Source: Sipunculus nudus (taxonomy: Eukaryota; Annelida; Sipuncula; Golfingiida; Sipunculidae). From it: a DNA stretch of 64,000 nt. Each line of letters starts with the position of its first letter. The first letter of the stretch is position 1. Position numbers and translations under genes: made by a program. The notes beneath the pieces were generated by a model. It searched no databases. It saw nothing but the letters and a program-made list of their open reading frames with translations, and was not told the DNA's origin. Location of the stretch: contig CM049319.1 of assembly GCA_026874595.1 (NCBI GenBank), forward strand, positions 57,172,917-57,236,916, in the 5' to 3' direction. Positions 11,639-24,362 of this stretch are shown here, piece by piece.

Positions 11639-12995
11639 TTGTCTAATATATCTAAAAGTGTTATTGTCCATCAAAAAACCTCACTCTCCTCCAACCAGCA
11701 CCATAACCTGCAACAGTCTGTTGGCATATTCGTCTCTCGTATGGTCAGAAAAAACACACCTCAGGATGTCATACGGCATGTACTACAGGAAACCGGTAAG
11801 TTTGTGCGTTGCAAAGCGCTGAGAACCACTCATGACTCATACTTCTCATTTTTCTTGCGCCTGTTCCAACGTGATCAGAACCGCCTTCTGGATTCCTCTA
11901 TATGGCCTAAAGGTGCTATTGTTCATAGGTACACAGAGTACATATAACTGCAACGTACGTTTCTCGTAACTATGGACTTCTCAACAATCAGAACTGTATC
12001 TTATAGCTGCTATGGACTGAAAACTAGCAAAGCTGATGTTTTTTAAATGTGTGAAATGATGAATTTGGTTTATTACGTACTTTATACCCAGATTTTGATG
12101 CCATTGGGAAAATGGTATTAATGATACCTCAGGTATTTTATGTGGTCGTCTCTATGGCGGGAATGGTATATTAGTTAGTAAATTGTTGATACCATTTTCT
12201 CAGATCTTAACATATGACGACAGAAGGTTACTATCTGTAATTCTGGATTCTACTCATGGGCAGTAATTCTTTCAAAATGTGTATATGCCCTATCAAAGTG
12301 ACGATAATAACGAGTCATATTTGGATTACCTTGGTAAAATTGTCTCAGTATTGGAAAGTGCAACTACTAGCTATATATTTTAATGCTGATGTTAATTCCA
12401 AATTTGAGAATTAACCTTCTCAAACTTGAGAACTTGTTAACTTAATAATATCTGATTTTATTCACATAAGTAAAACTCCGGGTGCTAAACTTATGTAAGT
12501 GATGCTCATTCCACCACTGCTTGGTTAGATCATATTGTGTGTTGTCATGATATGCAGTCTGATATTTGTGGCATGTGCGTTCTGGATAAGCTATCTGGGT
12601 CTGATCACCTACCGCTGAGTGTTTCTTTTTCTGTGAACCTGCGGGGTGATATAAATGTCAGGAATGATGTTTGTACGGAGCAGTCACAATCAGTGTTTAA
12701 CTGGTCCCTAGCTGATGAAACTGCAGCAAAGTGACAGCACATTAAGCTATCACTTTGTCTGAAATTCAGCTACCTGCTGCACTAAGATATAGTATTCCAA
12801 ACTGTGATTTCCCGAACCATAAAAAATAGATTTGTTCTCTTCTGATATATGTTCTGCTTTGTGTAAGAGTAGTGAAAAGTACATAATATATTTTCCAGTT
12901 ACAAAATGCATATAAGAGCCACGATAACACTTCAAGTACTTGCGACAGTTTGTTAGTTCATGCTACCCTTATATGCATTAACACACAACACTCTG
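11639..12995 (+). mobile_element. Non-LTR retrotransposon fragment (ORF1 end plus APE)
   Basis: The first part (11,639-11,947) reads as the C-terminal part of a LINE ORF1, with IFVSRMVRKNTPQDV and RLLDSSIWPKGAIV. The next part (about 12,010-12,735) reads in pieces as an apurinic-type endonuclease, with GRLYGGNGIL, VYMPYQS-like and a terminal SGSDHLPLSV motif. Weak homology to the region after APE continues to about 13,000, and reverse transcriptase is absent. This looks like an internal fragment of a CR1/L2/Rex-type LINE inserted into the 5' flank of TLR copy A. Family assignment is by motif style only. Confidence 0.7.
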
Positions 12996-13109
12996 CTAAT
13001 TTAATTATTTAAAATGGAACAGACACGTTATGCAGCACAGAGGGCATAATATGTCCAAACAGTCTGAGGAAAGGCATACTGTAAACAGAAAGGCCTACAC
13101 ACCTGAGAC

Positions 13110-13625
13110 CACAGACAACTCATGCAAATATTTTATTTAAAAAATTGTATGATTTTTTTAGCACAGTTGTTTATTTTTTGTTCCAAATAACCAATCATCT
13201 CGAGTGCTATGACTGTGTATAGAATGTTTTCTTTGATAATGAATTAATGAACTCAAATCTGTTATGAAATAATCTTTTTATTCAAACTGATAAGGGTTTA
13301 TGTTTTACTCTATTCCTAAAACTTATTTTTCAAGTTGTGGGAAAAATTGATAATTGTTATGATGAGATGGACTGGCGTGGCTCCTGGTGGCGGTTGGCAG
13401 AATCACGTGAATTCATCTATATGTAATAACATGACTTTACTCTTCCAAGACTGCATTGCTGAAGAGCCTTACAGTTTTGGTATTTAAGTGCTTGATATCT
13501 CACTTTGAATCATATAACAAAAACGTACACACGCTCATGTGCCGACATAGATCAAACCTACTAATTTGCACGATCATCTAAATCTACACGAGTACTCAGT
13601 TCTACACAAAGTAACAAGCTACTTT
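13110..13625. repeat. Segmental duplication, copy 1
   Basis: This non-coding block aligns with about 45,330-45,970, sharing AACCAATCATCTCGAG-like, TTTTGGGAAAAAT-like and ATCTAAATCTACA-type stretches. Both copies lie just downstream, in the TLR reading direction, of a TLR relic. Confidence 0.7.
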
Positions 13626-13639
13626 GCAACTGACCAATC

Positions 13640-14420
13640 AAATAATGATGGGTTGTAGTTCCCTCAGGTTTTCCAAATGTCATAACTAAAGTAACATACC
13701 TCGTTGTTTCTTGGCCTTAACATTTGAAAGATTGCTTCCGACTTGCAATTTGCCATTTTATTCCCTTGAAGTAAATTATTGCTCATTATTTTGTTAAAAT
13801 GCAAACGTAAATACAATTTCTCATATGTTTTTTTTAATAATCCTTTCATCAAGGTTCATAAATATCTAAACTCCATTTTACCTTGCAGAGTATGATAGAT
13901 CCAGCCAACATATTCAATCTAGAAAATGGATGGAACAGTCAGTAAGGAATCTGAGCTCTGGAACCGACATTGTTTTTCCCGTGTGTTAGCTGACACAAAT
14001 CAATGGCTGAATGCATCTTGTACCAGCCCAGTTTTACTGCAGTTGTCCAAAAATAATGTCCTCAGTTTGGGACATTTCACAAACGTTCGGTTACTAATTT
14101 TCTTCCAAATATTGACAGATAATATAAATGTAGGAATGCTTTCTTAGCAGAGATATTTCAACGTTTCTTGAAATAAAGATGATTGCGTTATATGTGTAAT
14201 TACACGGGGAACAACTCTCAAACGCCAAGGTACCTATTCCATGCAGGCCCTTCTGTTTTCCATTCTAAACGTTTTTATTATGAATGCATATTCTCTGCAG
14301 CTAAACGTCCATGATCCCGCACTATTTGGACAATGTTCGTGCTCATTGAGACACAGCTGAAGGAGGACACTCCTGTATAATAAAAGATGAATGTAGAAGT
14401 CATCCAGATAATACTGCTAT
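13640..14420 (-). pseudogene. TLR relic 1
   Basis: Two LRR pieces of a TLR are recognisable. About 13,660-13,852 gives MMKGLLKKTYEKLYL and LLQGNKMAN, equivalent to a mid-ectodomain segment of copy C. About 13,960-14,150 matches the N-terminal LRR region (TACTGCAGTTGTC and ACATTTCACAAACGT). About 14,280-14,360 resembles the conserved 5' flank. The TIR and transmembrane parts are missing. The reading frame is thoroughly broken. Confidence 0.75.
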
Positions 14421-15429
14421 ATGAATACCTCCATTATTTCCTAGTTCTTAGTTCTTAAATACATACAGGGAAGATTTGGAAGACAAAACGGGAGTATTAT
14501 TTTCTACTTGATCAGGTGTCACCACTGAGAGGATTAGCAGAGACAATGACGTGCAGGATATTCACACTGAAATGTGTGTGATGTGGACCAAAGAGCACTA
14601 GGTGTTGGAGTTTTATTTTATTTTACTTGTAAAGAACAAGTTAATGGAATAAATCTGTTTTATTTTTTAAATTTAATTCCTGAATTGTGGGTTACCAACA
14701 TTTTTATCGGAATCAAAAATGGGGTCAGTTCTGAATTTGATTTGAAATAAAGAGAGGTTGCATGGATTAATAAAAAAAACCATGAAATGAATAGGAAGTG
14801 AATCGAAATCGGAATGAATTCAGAATAATTTAGTTGAAATGATGATACGTATTGTCAAGTATTACTCACTTAAAAGTGCTGTTGTCTTGGAATTGTTCAT
14901 TTATTACATTAGCCTTGCTTGAAATGGGTGCATTACATGTAAGCAACTGAAATACTGCTTAATCTCTCTGTCGCTAAACTGCCCCTTTCCCCTCATTACG
15001 GCCGTCAGAATCACCTCACTGGAGACCAAAAGACTTCATGACACCCAGTATCAAATCACCCGTGAAGACGACTGGAATTTAAAAAGACATCATTCAGCGC
15101 TACAAGCCCGTGTCCAACCTACCGTTATATTTAATATTCATATCGTAAAATGTTTGTTTCCTTCAGATTTGTTATTTTCATTTTTTTTATAGCCACTTGT
15201 CCCAAAAACGTGTTATTGACAATTTAGTTAATTAATTTTTTTTCTAATTCTTTTTTAAGCCAAGTCATGTACAACGCCACTGAGTATATATATTGTGGTA
15301 GGTGGTTGATCAATAAAACTTTTCAAGTTTAAAAGTTAAGTTTTTTGTCATCAAGAAAGGCTATAATACAACTGACCTGTCAACCCCACATTGGGTGTAA
15401 ACGGAATCACATGTATACCCTGAGAGTAC
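14421..15429. other. No gene seen
   Basis: AT-rich sequence without a convincing coding frame, structured repeat or RNA gene. Confidence 0.4.
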
Positions 15430-15615
15430 GGACACATTCTAGAATCATTGATTGGCACATTCTAGAATGACTAATTGGAACATTGTAGAATCACTGATTG
15501 ACACATTGTAGAATCACTGATTGACACATTCTAGAATAACTGATTGGCACATTCAAGAATCACTGATTGACACATTCTAGACTCACTTGATACATTCTAG
15601 AATCACTGATAGGCT
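15430..15615. repeat. Minisatellite, about 26-bp unit
   Basis: About seven or eight imperfect tandem units centred on CACATTCTAGAATCACTGAT lie here. TTCTAGAA within the unit is itself palindromic. Confidence 0.9.
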
Positions 15616-17836
15616 GACAAATGGAGCTATTGCTTGACCGAAACCTGGACATATGACCTGCAGTAGCAGTATGTTGAGCGTGAACACTGTATCAAGATAT
15701 TCTAAGTCCTGTTTTGATCCTTTATTACTTCAGCCAGAGTGGCCAGTAGTTGTAAATTATTAGTTGCTCCTTCGGAGTCTGACAGTAACACACTTAACAA
15801 TTGGCATCAACATTACTTTTTGTTCATGGAAAATGGTTGAGAGCAATAAAAGAGGAAGGAAACAAAATGTAATCAGATCATGATTTAAATTGAGTCTTAT
15901 ATAAAGAAGACCCTTGTACTGAAGCGTGGTGTATATGTTTTAATGAGGTGTCACACACAGCGCAAATTAGAAATATCTTAATGAAATGGCAGAGATATTG
16001 TCTGCAAGTTTGTTTCAATAGGTTTTCAGCACTAAAGCATTCTGTAAAAAAATAGCAAAAAATATTTCATGACATTTTGTTGTGGCTGGTACGTTAATTC
16101 ATTTAGTTCGTTGGTGATATAGTTCTAACATTATTCATGCTGCTGATCAGCTAAGTGAATGGTGTAAAAGGACAAAAACAGCTTTGTAAATCACATCCTA
16201 GTAAAGAAGACAACGTCCAATTATACAAACAACTCACCGGTCTATGGCAAGCCTTGGTCATCTGTTTCTGACTGTTTACTTGTTCGGTAAAACAACAATG
16301 TTGAAAAATTTAGACCTGCTTTCTTCCTGATACAATCTATCTTCATATTTATTGTGATATCGTGACAGTGATAGTTTTGTCAATATACTTTAAAATCTTC
16401 CTCTCTCTGAGGAAATGTATATAACTTAATTATAAGCTCTTGTGCAAGAAAATTACTTTTTAAAGGACCTTTTTTGAAGTTGAAATAAATTAATCTTTTC
16501 GAATAAAAACTTTTTATAAACATTATTATTAATGATTTGCAAGTGTATGTACTGGTATGAATAATGAAATAATAAAAAATGCGATTCTGAAATACCCACA
16601 AAGTGATTAAAATCCTAACCAGGTTAAAGTTTATAGAAATAAATAGAAATAGAAAATCATTTCAAGCAATTATACCTTGCAGTATAACCATACAGCGTTT
16701 ATGTTGTAATTCTATATATGCATCTGCAGCCTGTGCGCCTAACTCAGAAAACATATATATATATATAGATAAATATTATGCTAGTACCAATGATTTACCA
16801 AGTTCTTTATCAAGTCCTTTATTTAATTTGCTGGTTCATTTTTTTCCGTAAAGTCCTAAAGGGTTTCTTATTAACTACATACACATATATAACAGGGGTA
16901 TGAGCCACAGACGACCTACATTTTGGACCACACATACACACACATTCGCCGTTTCCTTCAGCTTGTTCTTTATGTAAATGATATACACAAGATGACAAAA
17001 ATCATAGAGTACATTAGTAACACTACAAACTTTTATTTACTTTCCAATTGTAGAACATTGGACTGATCAAAATGTCAAAATAGCTTTATCCAAACATATA
17101 TAGATCTGTGTAAACGATGCGGTGTGGCGAGGATAAAGCAGGTAAAAGAGAACAATATAAAAACATATGTACATGGTTCAGACCTGCACTGTAAGTTAAC
17201 GTTCCAAAACAAACAATATAGGAATGCTCCCAAAATGTGCACATTTACCCACTAAATCTCAACAGCAGAACACTCTATTTGAACAAGACATATTTACATA
17301 CAGACAGAAGTGACCCACTACCTGTATCAATATTCCAACAATCAACAAGTCCTTTGTGTTTTAATTAAGGGTTGACTATAACTGTTTACAATGAAAATAT
17401 AAGAACATGTCAAAAACAGAAAAGTGAAAAGTATTTCCTCCGTATAACTTTCTATTCACCCAATGATCTCCAAATGTCATCTACATATCAATATTTTGGC
17501 CATACAGTTTAAGCCAGATATCATAATGGCTCTTAGTTAGGTTGAACGCTATGTCATTTGAACGCTATGTCAAAAACGAAACCTTGACTTGGGTGCCTGT
17601 ACTTACCTGATACAGAGCCTCAGACAGCATTCACAGTACACACAATGCTCAAAACTGGTAGTTTATAAGATATTATGAATTAAAGTGTTCGGGTTAGTGG
17701 GGTAATAATGTCAGGTGGAGGTTTGTATGATATATAAATATTGATTCTCGCAACAATGTGATATCGCTCTATCACGATATATATAGGTAATCTATCTGCA
17801 GTAATATAGACATATCCACAAGGAAATTTATCCCAT
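15616..17836 (-). other. 3' flank of TLR copy B
   Basis: No gene is seen. Several blocks align with the 3' flank of copy C: 16,140-16,230 resembles 29,545-29,625, 16,980-17,160 resembles 30,080-30,260, and 17,180-17,450 resembles 30,265-30,480. The order is kept, so this is one duplicated segment. Confidence 0.6.
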
Positions 17837-19060
17837 TCAGACCTGATCTCTACTGAGATCAGTCCGCAAACGAGGCCAGAATGTAGACACGTGATCAGCA
17901 CCGTCTACTCCTGGCCATTCTAAGTACGTCTGTTGTCGCAAAATTGTCACAAAGGCTCGTGGCATATCTGTGACAGGGACCTCCTTAAGCATAACAACAA
18001 TGATTTTATATACGCCACGTTCTATTTGATGATGCCGTGCCATATACATTTCAAACTTACACCATCCACTCCTGACAAAGTTAATTGAAAGTACCAGCAA
18101 CATTCTCCGACTACTGGAGATGCTATTCAAAATATTTTCCTCTATTGTCTGCCCTAAAATAAAGTCTCTCTGGTCCAAACAGAACCGTACAGGGTTGTTG
18201 GTCTCCTCAAGATTTGGTTTGAGGTAATCGCGAACCTACCAAAAGTCTCTCTAACTGTGGGCTACAAAAGCGTCATATTCGTAATCTCTCTGATCTTCTT
18301 GTAGCTCCCAGTAAAGGCTTCGTCTCACCTTGAACTGTAGAAACAGTATTTGAGGTCCCAACGATGTCTGTACAGATACACTGACACCGCCAACAAAATA
18401 CCATCGCACATATGAGTCCTATTGTCGCGTACAACCATCCACTGCTCATGCAATGTTTTTCTAATGTGGTTAAAACCGTGTCCTTTTCTGAAAGACTTAT
18501 TTTTTTCCTTTGAAATGACAGGTTGACGACAGCAGACGTCGGAATTCTTTATGTCGGTTATTACACCATCTAAGAAAATGGGGCGTCGCAGGAACATTCC
18601 AAAGGATTACTTGAAAGACGTAAAATAAGTGGGTTTGAATGCACTTTCCTAGCTCTGATGGAAGCTGCTTCAAGAACTTTCGTAGCTTCGTGTGATAAGT
18701 ATATTATTTTGTTATGTGACAGGTCAAGTGCTCTAAGACGCTTTAACCCACTGATATCGAAGTTGACATTTTAGAGGTCATTGTTCCATGAGGTAAGGCT
18801 TATCAATCTGCTGTTGTTGCTGAACAGTCCGCGGTGAATATATGGAATTTTGTTTCCTTTTAGATCTAGGTAAAGTAGATTCTTAAAGTGCCCAAAAGGG
18901 CCATGGCTTTTAGAGACTATTCTACCTAAGTTGTTGCTTAGTGACGGCGCCCGAGAAATGTTTCCCAAAGGCTGTTATTGATATGCTCTGCATACTGTTC
19001 CATGAATCCGTGTTCCCCGGAGCTAGAACTGCCGTCTAAATCTGAATCAAAGAGTATTGT
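17837..19060 (-). pseudogene. Toll-like receptor copy B, N-terminally deleted
   Basis: The C-terminal half of a TLR is present: a few LRRs (LLYLDLKGNKI, about 18,780-18,960), a decayed LRRCT, a membrane segment, and a TIR domain with YEYDAFVAHS, RDFILGQTIEENI and TFWPRL, ending at TGA 17,837. The signal peptide and most LRRs are absent, because conserved 5'-flank sequence follows directly at about 19,070. TAG codons replace residues at 18,236-18,238 (second Trp of the WW pair) and about 18,250 (Glu after AHS). A frameshift occurs near 18,340. The Trp stop is shared with copy D. Confidence 0.9.
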
Positions 19061-19645
19061 ATAATGGCCGTGCTCTTGTTGACACCTTAATGGCCGTGCT
19101 CTTGTTGACACATACTAAGGCGACATGGTTTTCTGGTACAACACAGGATTTATTTTAATCAATGTCGAATTTACTCAGAGAGTATTATAATATGAATGCA
19201 TATTTAATCTGTGTGTATATACTGAACGGTGAACAGAGATTTACCTGATCAAGTCACTGACAACGGCAGGCCATTCTTTAACAATTGCATTATTATTCGA
19301 TATAACCATAACACAGTTTTATTGTACAGGAATGATACTGAAGGACTAAATAATATATCCTGCATTGCTTTTCTATATGTTACATTTTATGTATAAATGT
19401 CAAAACAAAAGAGTAGGCCTTACCTAGCAATTGCAATTGAATATGTCAGCCATAAGGATCCCACAATATTCAACAAAAATTGAATCACTGTACTGTATAC
19501 AAACTTTATATAATTGGTGTACCAAAAAGAGTATTTTTTTTTCATTAAGTGTAATTGTTCATTTCACATATGACATGAATGTAGAAGGACCCATCATATT
19601 CTGATGTGGTTCCAAAAGGTTGATCGGCTTTTAAATAAATAATGG
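19061..19645 (-). other. 5' flank of TLR copy B with transposon target site
   Basis: The stretch aligns with the 5' flanks of copies A and D. A short local duplication, TGGCCGTGCTCTTGTTGACA, occurs twice near 19,060-19,110. The flank ends in AAATAATGG (19,637-19,645), the left target duplication of the large DNA element. Confidence 0.65.
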
Positions 19646-19885
19646 GGTAACGGGAACTTTCGGCCCCAGAGACACTCGTCCCAGAGACACTCGGCCCCAG
19701 CGACTCTCGGCCCCAGAGACACTCGGCCCCTGAGACGCTCGGCCCCAGAGACACTCGGCCCCTAGTCAGCAGGACCCAGAGACACTCGGCCCCGTCCGGT
19801 CGCCGCCCCCAGAGACACTCGGCCTAGGGGTCTAGCCTCGGGAAACCCCTCAGAAAACCTTCCCGTAGTTATCCCTTCCGGGCCA
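19646..19885. repeat. Left TIR with 16-bp GC-rich array
   Basis: Five to seven units of the CGGCCCCAGAGACACT type are followed by a unique block, GTCCGGTCGCCGCCC, and CCCCTCAGAAAAC. All of these recur inverted at 27,237-27,479. Confidence 0.9.
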
Positions 19886-20410
19886 GAGGTCTGATACTAG
19901 CTCCCCGTCTTATACTAGCTTAGAAAACCCCCCCAGAAAACAACCTTCCCGTAGATATACTGAGTCGGAAGTCGGAGAATGGAAGCCCGTTTTTTTACCG
20001 TCTTAGGTTCATTAGGGAAGGGTTTAATGACTCAAAAGAAAAACGAGAGAAAGTGAAAGTAAAACGTATTTATTAATTGAAAAGAGTGTTTAATGTTAAA
20101 TATGTAGTTCCTGATTATGATAATAGCCAATATATACACAAACCGAAATAGAAAACGTTCCAAATATCTCAGTATGAATGAAACGTATGACAAACGGATC
20201 AATACCGAGGTAAATTTAACGGTGACAATTTCTCATTTTATATCAGTTATTTCTTGATTCATTTATATAAATACTACAGCGTATTATAAAAGAAAATATG
20301 AACACCGATTATATTTGGCTCCTCCAACGTTTATTGCATCCATTTATTTGGCGTGACTACCACAGTATAATGGTTCAGCACCTTTTATTTAACCATCTTT
20401 AAATTTTTTA

Positions 20411-20870
20411 TAACCCAGACAGCAGCCCCAAACGGGCCCCATATGTGGTTGTCATGGGCTAGCCCAGTGGGCTAGACATGGCAAGCCACATGGGATCCCA
20501 TGAAAATTGCACCCATTGCCCTAATGGGATCCCACGTGGGTAGCACACGGGCTGACACATGGGCATGACGTTGGCCCCACATGGGCTCCTCTGGTACTGA
20601 CAATGCTTTTCTTCTTACACATGGGCCCCACAAGGGGCCCTCTTGGACTAAGGAAATACTTTCATTCTCACACGTGGGTCCCACATGGGACCCATCAGTA
20701 ATCACCCCTCTCACACAAGGGCTCCATATGGGCCCCTTCTCTACTGACTCTCTGTCACACATGGGCTCCACATGGGCCCCTTCTGTTCTGACCACCTCTC
20801 ACACATGGGCTATTAATGGGCCCCTACTGTACTGATTTCCTCTCACATATAAGTTCCACGTGTCCTTGTT
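20411..20870. repeat. CCCACATGGGCC-rich array, left
   Basis: An imperfect tandem array of roughly 60-bp units carries CACATGGGC and GGGCCCCT palindromic cores separated by TACTGA-type spacers. A related array lies in inverted arrangement at about 26,165-26,760. Its left edge reads CAGACAGCAGCCCC, weakly resembling the inverse of the right edge (CCATGCTGTTAGGG). Confidence 0.8.
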
Positions 20871-22003
20871 GTACCCACTCTCATCTTTGAGCCTCTTTAT
20901 CATTTTCATGGTATGGCTAACACAATGATGATGGTTCCTTGTTTCTGATTCTTAAGTTGACCTCATATTAAAATGAAATTATAACAACAACAAACCAATA
21001 TATCAGAGATGATTATGTTTATTCATCATACTCTCAAATTTTTACTTTGTTTTTCTGTCCCTTGAGTTCATCAGTCACATTTGTAATAGATTGTTAATGT
21101 TGCTCTGCGTTATCCATCATGTTTGGTCATTCATACGGACTGCACCTGAAATAACAAGATAGAAGTATCTGATTGTATTATCAAAGTTTAAAACTTTGTT
21201 TTAAATTCCTGCAAATTACAGTCAAGCAATAAAATAATCAAGTAACCGTTATAAAATTAGACTAATTTATACACACCAGCCACATAAGCCCTTGGTATTC
21301 AGAGAAATCAAGATATTAAGAAATTATTTAATCATAAACGTATGGATATTTGAAATAATAAAAATATTACAATTGCATGAATAATAATATAAGGACTATA
21401 TATTCTCTGTGTGGTGGCGTGGTCCATGTACTTCACATTGTTCACAATTTACGACCTCTTCATAACCTTTTTTTTTTTATTAAAAAGTGACAGAGTTCAC
21501 GTTGTATTTTGAAACAATGTATTTCGCGTTTCTGCTAGTGCTGGACTAGTTTACATATGGGTAAAAATTTAAGTGAAATTTGAAAAATATGACAAACAGA
21601 AACAGGTTTTTATCCATATGCACGAGCGAAAAAATCCTACTGGATCAAATGATATTAAAGAAGATATGTCTGAAATAATGTGTACAATAGAAAATCACCG
21701 AATGTAGTCTGTTAGCCATATTTGATTTTGAGCAAGTCTGTAATTCAATAGGTCTGGAGTCCTCATAGGCACCAATGATCCCTGTGAAATTGGGAAAGCT
21801 GCAGTAGGTTGTTGTTGGACTAAGTACTCATTGCATTACATTAGAAGTACTTGAAATTAAGTTCTCATAGGTACTCCTACATAACAGCTATGTTTTAGTG
21901 CAATAATCATTGTTACAGCAGCAAAAAAAAATCAAACAAACTGATTTTCAGCCAACTGTGTGTTGTCATCCAGCAGTATCATACATACCATGCAAATAGA
22001 AAT

Positions 22004-22058
22004 CAGGCATTCCGTGTAATGACTGAGCCATAAAACCAGTCATTACACAGAATGCCTG
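22004..22058. repeat. Hairpin, 22-bp arms
   Basis: Arms at 22,004-22,025 and 22,037-22,058 are inverted copies of CAGGCATTCCGTGTAATGAC with one mismatch and an 11-base loop. A third, partial copy lies at about 22,078-22,110. Confidence 0.9.
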
Positions 22059-22243
22059 AAAATTTTAGTAATTTCTTGAATGCCTGAGTGAATCAGTCAT
22101 TACATGTAATCTATAGTTAAGCAAATGAATATAGCTAGCTTTAAATATTTATCACTTATCATGTCTTTTTGTAAAGATTTGTCATAGCGTATGAACTCTG
22201 TGCTGGAGAGTTTTAGGCCCTCATGCAATTCTACAGCTAAAAT

Positions 22244-22430
22244 TCTTACCTCTGACGACTACCAGGGGTTATAAGGTAGAGACTGCCACTTTCTTGGTCG
22301 GTGTCACAAATGGCTTCAGGTTCGCCGTATATGGTGTTGTTGGGGACCGATTGTTGCGGTGTTGAAAGAAATAATCCTCCCAAAATTGTCTTTCTACTTG
22401 GTTCACTCCTTATAAGTAAGCTTTAGCTCT
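22244..22430 (-). other. Possible exon
   Basis: On the minus strand a strong acceptor-like TTTTATTTCAG is followed by an open stretch with TILGGLFLSTPQQSV and YGEPEAICDTDQESG, then a donor-like AG|GTAAGA. The composition looks protein-like, but the open frame has a stop close to the acceptor. Either the true start or the acceptor differs, or this is chance. I recognise no family. Confidence 0.25.
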
Positions 22431-23186
22431 GAAATAAAATAAAATTACAGGGTCACATGGTTAATTGTCACAAAAAATTTGAAAAAAGGAACAGGTGTTA
22501 TCAAATATCCTATATGGACCCGGAATTAAATGTAGACATTGTATTATAATTTTTGAAAGAAAAAGAGTGTTAGTTAGACATTCACTGAAAACACCATTGC
22601 TAAACAATTTAATGAAAGCGACTGATGTTCATATATATTTGTTTTTCTAATTCATTTGTAAGCTAGAAACTAAGATAAATTTACATGAAATACAGTCATG
22701 AATATAGTGATTAATGTCCATTATAATATATGTTTGTTTGCAATAGAAATCATAAATGTTGCATGCATGATATATATGTCAACTTAAACTTAACTTTAAC
22801 TTTATATCCTTTTTAACTGTAAAAAATTGTAATATTTGTAAATTAATCTCTTATAACTTCTTCTATAAACATATGGTTAATATACATTCATTGTAAAAAT
22901 TTAATATTAAGACATGCACCAGCATCACTGGGAATGATCGTTTCCACATATTTATTATTTATGTCATTATATCATCATATTCTTTGTCACTAAACATGAC
23001 TACTCAACATATGTAAAATCATGTGGTCTGGTGGTCCTCTGCAAAAATCATTTTGTGTATTCTTCACACAAGATTTATATTAAACAGTTAACTTATTCAT
23101 CGCCTGCCATAATCAAAATTATTTATGGATACGTTACATATACACAATATGTTAACCACTAGACAGCTTACCCGGGAATTTTTTAT

Positions 23187-23319
23187 GCTCTTTTATGTTA
23201 TGCTGGTGTTCTCCTCTTTCTTCATGAGCGGCTTCATTATTCTTATGTTTTTCTTCACATCCATCTCAAACTTTGCCTTCATCTCAAAAGGCTTTACAGC
23301 ATTGATGCCTAGGAGACAT
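23187..23319 (-). other. Possible exon, Lys/Glu-rich
   Basis: After an acceptor-like CATTTGTAG on the minus strand an open frame reads CLLGINAVKPFEMKAKFEM and then a Lys/Glu-rich segment. It ends at a stop before a donor-like CCGG|GTAAGC. Phasing to the exon candidate at 24,363 does not join cleanly. No family is recognised. Confidence 0.2.
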
Positions 23320-23425
23320 CTACAAATGAGTTTTCTTTAAGAAAATAATACTTTGGTATAAATGTAGATATCACAAATCCAGTGTATATGTATTTGTTCT
23401 CAAATTCATCGTAAATATTAAATTT

Positions 23426-23468
<43 letters not shown>

Positions 23469-23475
23469 TATATAT

Positions 23476-23606
23476 AGCGAAAGTAAAGATAAACAGTGAC
23501 GCCTTTTAGATAGACTAACTAGTTTATTAACAAACAGTCTATCTAAAAGGCGTCACTGTTTATCTTAACTTTCGCTTCAACTACAGACTAACACGGCTAT
23601 ACCACT

Positions 23607-23610
<4 letters not shown>
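23476..23610. mobile_element. Penelope-like element terminus (putative)
   Basis: Arms of 41 bp at 23,476-23,516 and 23,536-23,576 are inverted copies with one mismatch around a 19-base loop. They are followed by ACAGACTAACACGGCTATAC. From memory, CAGACTAACACGGCT is a conserved end motif of Penelope-like retroelements. (TA)n runs flank it at 23,429-23,470 and 23,609-23,655. Confidence 0.5.
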
Positions 23611-23656
<46 letters not shown>

Positions 23657-24362
23657 GGTCTCTGTAACATATATCAAATACAGTTAAGTATAAGGGTTCT
23701 TTAAATAAAGTAATATGTTTCTAGTGTATGTTAATTCAAATCCAGGTTCGTCCCAGTATATGTTAATTAAAACTAGGTTATAATACATAATATATAATAC
23801 AATTTATTTCATAATAAACTCAGAAATGGAACCAAGGTCTTTAGACATTATTATTTACATATTTCATTTCCAATGTATAAATTTTATTCTCTGAATATCA
23901 GGAAGGGGAGATGATACATTGACCATCTCCCCTTGCTCAAAAAGGGGGTGTATACCCTCACCCAGCCACCCCTCCTGCATTGACGCCCCTGGTCTTGTAT
24001 TGGTAGGGTCAGGACTGTACATTGCCCAAACGTATACATTAATCAACCCTAAATTGTTTCAGTGATATATGTTATTCCATATTTGTTTGCCATGTTGGTT
24101 ATCAAAATTGTCGTATGTTGATTCGTTATTACCTGACATAAACTGTTGCCCTGAACAGAACAGAGTGTGTAAATAATACAGCTAGAAGCAGCCAGCTGTT
24201 CCTTGTTTACATAGCATCTTGTATGGCTGGGTCAGAACTTAACATTCCATGTGTTTTAAGAAGAAAAATAAATATTTTCAAGTGGGATACTCTGAATAAT
24301 GAACAGTTTTATACTTATATCTTAACTGTACATATGAACATATAATTCATGAACTGACTTAC

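Noticed and set aside
15430-15615. Possible CRISPR-like array
   Set aside because: Units are contiguous and imperfect with no unique spacers, and the DNA is eukaryotic.
20472-20835. Opposing open frames with MGPTW/GPMW repeats
   Set aside because: They are translation of the CCCACATGGGCC array. The palindromic unit gives similar frames on both strands.
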